The notes beneath the pieces are model-generated. The model was not told the DNA's origin. It was given only the letters and a program-made list of their open reading frames with translations, and did not search any database. Below are positions 50,390 through 61,300 of a stretch of DNA of 64,000 nt, one piece after another (the stretch's first letter is position 1; the number at the start of each line of letters is the position of its first letter). The stretch covers positions 2,620 to 66,619 of the forward strand of contig QLIY01000582.1 of NCBI GenBank assembly GCA_003260075.1, in the 5' to 3' direction. This stretch comes from Phallusia mammillata. Lineage: Eukaryota; Chordata; Ascidiacea; Phlebobranchia; Ascidiidae. The position numbers and the translations under genes were made by a program.

Positions 50390-52376
50390 AACACACACAA
50401 AAAAACAGGTCATAAATAAAAATAATTAATGCAACAAGCATTATTTCGTTGTTGTTTTTTCTTCTGTGTGACAAATACAAGAAAGCTTTATTTGTTTGAC
50501 CGTTTAATTAAAAAAGCTTGACATTTAGACCCCCAATAATATTAGCAATAGTTCAAAGCAGGATTAAAATGTCACTCGTTTGGACTATTAACTTATGTCT
50601 TTTACGGTCAAATATTATGTTTTTTACGATTGTCTATTATTCCATTATTGTTCAATAAACAACTCCTAAAAGTTTCAGCATTTGCTGCCTTTGCACGAAA
50701 CGCAGTCAGGCATCAATTAACTTTGCAGTCGTTATTTTCGATCCCCCGTAAGCATTGTGTTCGAAGCAACACGAGATTTGTTTACATGTCACAACTTGCT
50801 AGGTTTGAAACACAAAAGAAAAGCAGGATATCTTTTTACCAATAGCCTCTATTTTTAGAGGCGGCCCTGGGAAATGACCTTTCAGATAGACAACGTCGAC
50901 ACTTCCAGCGCTAATGAAAAACTTCAAATACGAAAGTACTTAAAAAAACTATGCAGTGACATAATTTTTTAAAATGTTGTTGTGATAACTTCTGTGGTTT
51001 ACATGGTTGTTTGTCTATTAAATTAGCAAAAAAAAATAATACATTTTTTTCTTTGGTAAACATTTAAATCCATAGTGAGTTTACAAGTTTAGTAATAATT
51101 AACCAGATCGCAGCTTTTTCCCTGATACACTCAATATTATTGCTGTTAAACATTTAGGAATAAAGCTATAAGAACTACCTTTAAAACACGCAATAAACTG
51201 TAAACAAGTTTGGTGTAAGTTCACGGGTCGCTCAATACAAACAGTTTTGCAGAGGAAACGAAACCTGATGCAGTGTGAATGGTTCGTTCCGTTGTTGCTA
51301 CGGTCGTTATGGCCAAACTAAGTAGAAAACACAGTAGCAAAAACTATGTGTCGATTTCCGAGGACTATTAGGAAGCTTCCGTTACTCAACCAGAACTTTT
51401 ATAAATTTTCGATTAAGCTATAGCTGCTGTTCTTGCGATATTTTTCTATCGTTTTTGATCAACGCCACAGTTGGTGGCAACACTTTTAACCTTTGTCGTT
51501 TCCTGGTTATAACTAATGCTTTTTTAATATGTGATAAAATTGCTCACTTGAAGGGGTATAGTAACATATTTTTGTAAGTTTTGTTCTTTAAATGCTAATG
51601 TAAAAATAACTTAGCCATGAGTTTCGGCCAACAGAAACGAAACTCTTGGAAACCACCCCAGGGTTGCACTACACGAACCATCACGGGGTATGTTTGATGG
51701 TAAATTGAATCAAGGTAATTATATCACTTAACGGCAGTCGTGCATCAGTGAGTCGTATCTGAGCTAGATAATTAAAGCGGGTATTTACAGTCCACTAATC
51801 TTAGTCCATTCTTGCACATACATTTACCGAAACTTGCAAATAAATATCGTTCCACAGGCCGGCGGCATAATAAAATAATTTCAGAAAAACAGTTATCCGT
51901 TGTTAACAGGAGTTACGTTATGCAAGTTTCGACTAGTTGCAGTTCGCGGTGTTTTGTAACAAAAATGTCAGTAAGCTATTTACTTGAGTAGACAGAAAGT
52001 TTTTTCACATGAGTGAGATGGACGTGTCAAGCTGGTAAGCACAATCTGCTATACGAGAAAGAAATCAGTGATTGCTTTTTTTACCTATCAGCTGAGTTGG
52101 AGTATCGGATTTTAGTCTTAAACATGATGATGGTATATTCTTATTTACATTTATGTGTAGTGGCGATGCTTTCATAATGTGGGTGAACCGTTTAATATGC
52201 AGCACATGGAAGAAAAAGAAAAAAATATGAATTATGCCTGTCACCAACACTTTACTTGTACAGCACATTTATTAAACTAATCGCTCACTTGTTTGTGCTG
52301 ATAAGGGTTTAATTGGCGAGTTTTTTTACATATTCTTACATGTTCAATGGTTTAAACATATCGATCTGGACTAAAC
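50390..52376. other. Intergenic stretch upstream of gene B
   Basis: AT-rich, with only short frames lacking family motifs. It should contain the promoter and 5' UTR of gene B, but I see no convincing core promoter motif. Confidence 0.5.
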
Positions 52377-55300
52377 ATGTCGTGGAGTCAACAGTTAATT
52401 TTGTCCTCGTTGGTTGCTTTCTTCGCACTAGTTACCGGACAAACCTGGACAAATCCGTCGTTTGATTTTTACACAGAAGTTTGTAAGTATCGTCGGTATC
52501 TTTTGAAATGTCGGTTAACAAAAACTCAATTTGTTCATTACACAATATTTAACCACCTGTTCCATTAAGCAAAGCCTTCATGTGGGCCTGATTCTGCTTC
52601 CCCTAATGAAGTGGTCCATTTAACTGAAAGATGTGGAACACTTTTGTCGCCCTGCTTTGGTATCAGAAATTATCCAACTGGTATCAACGAAGGCTTTCTT
52701 ATTTGGAATCTTAATTTTTCTCGACCAATTGCCGGTAAATCCAGTGGTGGGATTCAAATTTTTTGTCAAACAGCTTTATCACAAAACCATATGTTTCATC
52801 CGGTTCTGTTACGAAAGTATATTGATATTACCAGTAATGCTAACAGGTTCGCTGATCTCATAAAATTTAGTGAGACGGTTTTAAAGAACCGGTGCCAACC
52901 GACTGAATCCCACCACTGGGTAAATCTAATTCATGTGCCAAACTTAGAGTTTTCTGGGTAGTAGTATAGTCAAACTTGCGGTTTAGCTCGTAATAGTTTA
53001 CTGCGGTTTAGCGCGTAATAGTTTTAAAGTGCAACTAAAATGAGTTTGTTTTAATGATTTTTAGCGGTTCGTCTCATTGTCCAAACGTTTGAAACAAACA
53101 GCATGAATGCAATCCTGTACATTGGAAGATCTGTTATTGGGTCTACAGGCATATTTGGTGTATCCAGGTAACAAACACAAACATGTTAGTTCTATCCAAA
53201 AAACAAACAGTTCGCTTTACACTGTATTATCAATTCTTTTATGTGGTGCAACCAAGTGTTAACATTAGGACAGTATTTGAAGATTTTGTTCATTGCTTTT
53301 TTATCATTTTTTTACAAACGCTATAGAGTGTCGATCGAAATGATATGTGATTTTGTTAAAGACTTCCACAATCGTATTTCTAAAAGAAGCACAAATTTAT
53401 CTTTTATACTTTTATTCTTCTAGAGACTTTAAGATTTACGGAAGTCTTTCGGAAGGAAACTCAAATCCATTTACATTTGTGCAAAACTCAGTTGGCTCCT
53501 CAAAAGACGGGGACACATTCTTTTTTGATGATGTTGAACCACTTTTTATGAGCTTTTTTTCGTCAGACGAACCGTCAGACATAGGATTTAATATCTCCTA
53601 TTGCGTCGGTAATTAGTTTCTAAACCAAATTTCGAATTACCGTAACCACAAACAAAGCAATTTTAGCCGCATGCATACAACATGTATGCATCAGCCTGAA
53701 GTGAGTGTTTATTTTTGTCACTTACAGATGCCGACATTTGTCGAACTAACGTGTCATTCTGTATTGATTCTGTTAGAGGAACTTGTGTCCGCGATGGGTT
53801 CGAGAAATATTCATGCAAGTGTAACTCAGGATTTACAGGCTTAAATTGTGAAAAAGGTGAGTTTTATAATATTATTCAAAATGTTTTATGCAGGCAATCA
53901 ATATGCCGAAAAAAAGGTGCAACAAAGAATAGTTCATAAGGCAAGCCAATAAACAGTAGCTTCATCATTAGTGCAAAATTTGCATGAAAATGTTGCTTGT
54001 GTTCACAAACCCACGATTTCTTGCCTTTGACGCGCTTAGCTCCGTGCAAACAGCGTGCGTGTAATCAGCGTCTTTTTATGACGCAGTTTTGTTGAGCTTT
54101 TGCATCGTATGCCTGACATTGGTGTGTTACGTTGTGTGAAGGGAGTGCTGCAGTTGTACGAAGTAGAAATGTAAACTCATATCACTACCTCGTTAAATTT
54201 TAGTGATTCTTTTTAAATACGGAATTAGGGACCAAAGGTCACATCTGTTACGAAATTTGACCCGTTACGTAATTATATCATTGTAATTTGAATTTGTATT
54301 CATGTTCGATAAAATTTTTGAAGGAATAATTTAAGAATTAAGAAGGGTTTTGAATTTTCTTAAACCCAACAGTTAAGAGTGAACCAATACAAGTTTGGAG
54401 GCCACATTATACGCTTAAGACTTTCTGGCATTTTTTTTTAATGATGCGACAACTAAGTTATTCGGAAGGCGAGAGCCAAAAATGTAACACGTACGTTACT
54501 TTACATCCAACAGCACACATCGTCATTTCAAATCTAATTGCTACGACAGAGCTCAACAGCACCAATGGCGAAGTTTTTGTTACCTTTACCTTCGATGTCA
54601 CTGAAACGTGGAGAAACAATCCAGAATACATTCAAAACTATAACATACATTATACTGACAACTTGGGATCTACAAAAGCTATTGTCACATCTTTGGTCAA
54701 TGAAGCAAATTTTAACGTAATTCTCAATTATCTGCATGATTATGTTAGATTAACTCCCCTCCGCATGATTTTTACAGTCTATCAGATTTTCGGTATTGCC
54801 ATTCACGCACTACACAATTGAACTGAGTGTAGGAGCAGTGGGCCACTTGTTCGATACAGCGACAGTTATGTTGGATGATTCTGTCATATCTCTTACGAGC
54901 GCGGAGACTTGTAAGTACTTGTAAGAGTTTAATATGCACCGTAAATAAACTATAGAACTTCGCCTACGAATTGTGAAGCAATTAATGCGAAATAATACTT
55001 TTACCGATGGTGTAGAATTATATCGAACCTATGTAGGCGCAGCTTCAAATTCAATTTTAAAGTTAATCACTGAAATCGATCCCTAACTCAAACTACCAAC
55101 TATTGTGAAAACGAGTCATTGTGAAATGATATAAAACAATGCTATTACTTCCCTTACAAGCAGCTAATCTTCAAACGCTTTACATTTTTCTAATATATCA
55201 TAACAGATAAAACGAAAAGAAACCTCATTTGGAAACTTTGTGTTACCGCCTACATAATTTGTTTATCAGTTCCTCGAGCACCAAGTGCACTTTCAGCAAC

Positions 55301-58300
55301 AATCACAGGATCTCACATCTCACTTGCTTGGACGGCACCAATTGAAGCAGGCCGTGGCATTACTATTGGCTACCAGATCGGAACAATGCGTTCGGCTGAT
55401 AGTTGCGCGGGATATCGAGGTTTAGGTCCGCAAGCAGATTGTCAGTCAGAAATGGTGAGCCAAATTACGTTGTAACCATCGACATAACGTTACGGTTTTC
55501 TTAACTGGTCGTTGGTTTGAAAAAAAAACGTTTTTTTTACGTTGATCTATGACATTTTAAAGTTGCTGGTTTAAGTGATATATTATCTAGCAGTAACGAA
55601 TTTTAAATCCAGTATTTTACACCACAAAAATCGCCAAATGTATGCTGAAAGCTGCATTAATATGTCAGTGCTTGATTTCATTCATTATCCAGATTTATAA
55701 CATCAGCACAGGAAGCTTCGGCGCAGCGTTTGAAATTATTCTCTACCGTGAATACATATTTCGTCTTCGAGCCCAAACCTCCGCAGGGTTCGGTGGTTGG
55801 ACTTCTACGACTGCATTTGCAGGTACGACCTACTCCATTACGCGAACATTTTTTTGTTAAAAAATGTCTGGCTATCTGAAACATTTATCTTAAATCGAAT
55901 TTACATCACGTAACAAAATATAACTTCGTTGAAACATACCCTAGTGTTAAGTCAGAAACTTTGGTTTCCTTACCTAGACACGTGTTTCTTAACCAACTTG
56001 TTGTTACATGCAGGAAACATTTGTCCTTTTGCGGTTAATCGCACTGATGTCTCCCCTTGTCGGTACAGTTTAGGGGCATTCCAATCTCCCAATTTTCCAA
56101 GTCCTTATCAAGCGATGACTAGTGCGTATTGGGTATTTGACCACAGTGTCAGAGGGGGTGAGGGACAATTAGTATACCGTAGTTATTTTTTGCAGAAGAC
56201 TATTTTACATCGATATAAAAGTTTGGTGTTAACGAGCTTGGGACCACACTTAAAAGGCAACAAATTACATTAAATACAGTATACCGATTTAAATCGGTCG
56301 GTCACAGCGACCGTCAATTTGCGGTCGGTTACTCGTACAATCATAAAATTGAAATTGAAATTTGTACATGTTCGTTGGAACCTTATAAAGCGAATATTGT
56401 ACAAATATGTTTTTTTCAGACATTCGCTTTACAGTTGACATTTTTTCCATTAACCCGGAAGACGTTTTAATGTTTGGATTTGGCAATTTACCAACTTCTT
56501 CTACAGCATTTAAAAGGTTACTTATTTGTTTTTACCAACCTAAGTTATTAATGTCAAAAGTGCTTACCTTAGTATTAAACTCAAATTATCAACAACAAGT
56601 CACAAACGGTAATATTTAAGAAAGTCGCTACAAATATATCCTTTTTCAAAGGCTTGTTTAGTTTGATATTAGTATCCTTTTTATACATACCTATATTGAA
56701 TTTATGCATATGTAATAATTGATGTTTATGTGAAACATCATTGTCTTACAGTCGAAGAAACTTGACAGGGAATGTAAGCAGTAGTCAAACACCTATTGTG
56801 TGGAGTAACACTCTAACTTCGGGGTTGGTCTGGGTTAGTTTTGAGACAAACAACTTTTCTACCGGCAGGGGATTTTTGTTGGTTTACGAAACGGGTATGC
56901 TTATAATATACCGATTTGTTAAAACTCAAACAAGATGTTTAAAGCAAACTCAAGCTGTAACAAAATTCGTTGATTGAAATGCGTAATCGTTACTATCAAG
57001 TTTTTTTGTCTTTATTGAGTCTTTGCAGTTCGTCTGATAAATTGGACGAAACGTGACGTTTTACTCATACTGTATGAGTCATACACTGGCTTTTTTACTC
57101 TTATATCGAGTTTAATCGTGCTAAATTTTTCGCAATTGGTAGTAATTAAGTTATATTTTTAATTCCCGGTGTTTCTCTCCATAATTGATATTACCACATA
57201 ACATATTTTACAGACGGAGATAGCTGCGACTCCAACCCATGTTTTTCTGGCGGAACTTGTAGTGACGCTGCTTTTAATTTTACTTGTGCTTGTCCTTCGT
57301 TGTGGGTTGGAGAAATTTGTAACATACGTAAGTTGTTTTTAAATGCTATGTTGTGTAAAAAAGATTGATAGTCACATTAACATTATGTTTGGGAATTATG
57401 TTCCCGAAAAAGCTTATATGATCGCTTGTGTTTTCAGCTCTTGTCACCATAGAAGCTACTTGCTCGAGCTCAGCAAGCGATACTTTTACTGTAATGTGGC
57501 AGCACAACCATGTGGACGGGTTGATTTCGGTCAGTGATTTCAGGAGGCAATTGTATCCATTTTGTTTCTTTTTCTCTAACTGCTGCAGTTAACAAACTAT
57601 TGTTTTCATAGGGATACGCAGTTACATACAGTTCATTGGCTGGCGATGTCAACCACCAATTCCAAGTTGGTTCAACGGAGACAACGTTTACAGGACTTGA
57701 TGTCTTCACCAGTTATACAGTAACTGTAGAGGTGATAGGTGTTATTCCAGCTATCCAGGATCCGAGGTCCACTTGCGTGATTCTCACTCAAGAAGCAGGT
57801 TTGTTAATGATGATATTCTTTAATGATAACGTTTAGACTTTAAAAACACGATTCACCCTGTTAGCTACCAGTACGCAGCTTTAAAAACTCTAATTAACTT
57901 TTTTGAACATATTGCCGTTACTTTTAGCGCCAACCGCACCCAGATCGGTAGCCCTGGTCCCTCTATCAAGTTCGTCCCTCGTTGTTAGATGGGTGCAACC
58001 TTCAAAGCTGAATGGAATTTTGTCTTATTACACCGTTAACTATGAAACTCTTGTAAGTGCTTATCACATTTGTGCGTGGAAAAAATAATTTACTTATCGG
58101 CAAAATATAATTTTTAAGGTCATGTACATAAACCTATACTAATGGTGGAACGACTGAGAAGAGCATTGACTGTACCCACCTATATAAACGCCAATAGTAT
58201 TGGCAAAGACAGGGAAAGCTAGTAGACCCTTCCTCCAGTAAAAATTAAACATGCTTATTTTCGCTCCTATAACTCTCAAACTAATTTGTATTAAGTAAGT

Positions 58301-61300
58301 GCGTCATTCGGAGTAAGATCCCTTAAAAAAATGAAACATTTTTTGGCCTCTAAACATGTTTGTTCGGGCTACGTTACATCAGTAGCGATTAAGCCCAAGG
58401 GGCCAAATACAAATAAAAAATGTGTGCATAAATTTGACAAGTAGCCTTGAATTAAGGGTTTTCATTGTGTACCAGCCCCAATAACAAGAGTCAGTATGTA
58501 CAAGACCAGAAACGTGGCAGTTTTTTTCCTTGTTTGCTCTTGTTCGATATTTTTATTGACACAAAGCTCACGCAAATATTGTTTTCATTTTACAAAACAA
58601 TTGAGAACCACATCGTTTTCGAGGAATCGATTCATTCCGGTTCAGTTAACGTTACCCGTAGAGCATCCTTACAGCTTTTTGGATTCCGGGCTTTCCGAAC
58701 GTACCGAGTAACTGTAACCGCAACTACCGGGGGAGGAACAGGCAGTCCCAGCGCTCCCGCGATTGTAAGCACGCCAGAAGCAGGTAAAAATCCGCCGTCT
58801 CTTTAGTATAGGAGACGCTTTTGAAAGAGTGTTTTTTTTCGTCAGTTTTTTTATCCTATTGTTCAGTGCGGGATTAACCATTAGAGAAAGTAGACACGTG
58901 CCTACAGGTCAGTCAAAAATCCAGGCCACGTTGTTACAACACTCTTTGTGACAATGATTTGGCAACACTGATATAATTCTAATTTTTTAGTTGGCAACCC
59001 TGATTTTCGGGCCACTTATAATGCAACACTGGTAATTCTAATTTGTTAGTTGGCAACCCTGATTTTCGGGCCACTTATAAAATGTGCCTACAGGCCAGAA
59101 GACCCTTCATCCGGCAGTGCCTTTGTTGTGCATGCAGCTCCTACCAGTGGAGTGAAGGCACCGAATGTTGCGGCCAGCGCCACGCAAGTCGTTATCAGCT
59201 ACGCTGCACCAATCCCTGTAACTGGGGACTTTTCGTACGAGGTTCGATTCTTTGTAACCGGTACCACATCGTCTCAAACTGTCAGCAGCAGTAATTTGAT
59301 GCAAACTATAACTGGATTAATCCCTGCAACGGATTACACGTTTGAGGTAAGTGCACAAGTTACCCTACACATAACACATGTTTCGATGTATAGCTTGTTC
59401 TAAGTCCAATGTAAACTTTTTTCATTCATATGAAATCATAAACCAACGACTGATAAACATGATAAACTATGATAGAACTCACATGCAATATTTGACATAA
59501 CTACACTTTCAAAGTAAAATTAACTCCTAAACAGACCATAGGTGCAAGACCATGAAAGTTGCCACAAGTCAAATGAACAAAATTAGTTAACATTTATCAA
59601 ATTCGGTTGGAAAGACAAAATAACAACAAATATAAAGTTCAGTTGGAAACACATTTAATTTCTATTGTTTAAATATTGGATCCTCGAAAAGTCTTCAATT
59701 ATAACAGTTGCATGCAATGAGATGCATCCCAAATTGAAGCCGTGTTTTGTTCATAGGCGTTTTTTGCCATGGCATTTGGTACAGGGCAATAACAGAGCAC
59801 GAAAGTTTTTGTGAAAACAATATTTTTTATTAGGTTACAGTATCCACTTTGGTCGGCAGAGGTCCCAAAACATCGGTTACCGCAACAACGGACGAAGACA
59901 TACCTGGGCTTGTGGCAACACCAACGTTTACAACTACTAAAAAATCAATCACAGTAAATTGGGTTGAACCGGTTGCTCCTAATGGAATAATTACTGCCTA
60001 CAGGTGGGCGATAATATGAAGTGGTTAAAATATCTGAAAAAAAACTTACTAGTTAATTATACACCTTAAAGAGGAATAGAACCACAAACTGAACTGTTTT
60101 TTTTTATGACAGGGTTTCTTGGATTTCTGCGTCTGGTGAGAATTCGTCTCCTAACTTAACAGCAACAACCACCTCCTTTGTCGTCCAAGGATTAGAGGTT
60201 TACACTGACTATCACATTACCGTTTTTTCTCGGAATGCTATTGGAGAAAACTTAGGAACAGTTGCTTCTCAACGAACTAATGAAGGCGGTATATATATTT
60301 GTGACCCAAAAACGATTAGAACGCAAGTTTTTGCTTTTATTTAAAGGTTATGAAATATTTGGAAAGCCAAAATGAATTTATTTCTTTTACAAATATGTTT
60401 CTTAGTGTACAGAATAACAGATCTGTGCAAACATTATGATTTGTTGTCAGTTGTATCTGCCAGTTCTGCAGGCCAGTCAACCTTGCACCATATAATTAAC
60501 AATGTTTTTTCACATGACTTTGCAGTTCCTCTTGAAGCTGTTAGGAATGTTGTCCTTACGTCAAGTAGTACGGGGGTTGTAGTAAGCTACGATCCACCGG
60601 CTGTGGTCACTGGAGTTTTTGCATACCTGTTGGAATATCGTCTAGTTGCAAATCCGGCCGGTCCATTCATTGCAAGTCCCAGCGCTACTGCAATAACTAG
60701 TTTAAGCCCATCTTCATCCTACTTGATAAGAGTAAGTATTCACTATGTAAACGGAAAATTGCTCTGTAGGACGTCATTGGATAAGTTTATTCTTGCCAAC
60801 ACCGATATGACAACTTCGTTACCGTTTTTGTACAGATTACTGTAAGCACTGGTGCAGGTGTCGGACCGAATATAACAAGAAATTTTACTACCGAGCAAGG
60901 AATTCCAGGCAATGTAACAAACCTTGTAGTTTTGGCAATTACAACTACAACTGTCACCGTACAATGGGATGTGCCTTCAACCCCTGACGGCTTTATAACT
61001 GGCTACAAGTATAAGTGACGGGTTGATATAGTTGTCGACTGTCGTACAGTTTTTTATTTTTTTATTATTTTACGATTATTGTACTGCCCCCGGTTTTAAT
61101 GCTTTATTGTTTAGTTTAATGCTTTATATTAACTGCTAACTGTGCACAAAGCTTGTATTATTTTTGCTGCATCCATTTTTTTAACACGACGTCTTTTTTG
61201 AAATTTAATTAGAGCAAAAACATCAGATAAAAACGGCAATTAGTAACACTAAAATCAAAAATGTCGATGGCGGCAAGGAAACTACAACAAAGTTTCATTA

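Noticed and set aside
52611..52961. Long frame extending gene B exon 2 through the MITE
   Set aside because: The CUB-coding exon ends at the donor at 52734; the open reading beyond is MITE sequence and does not fit the next exon in frame.
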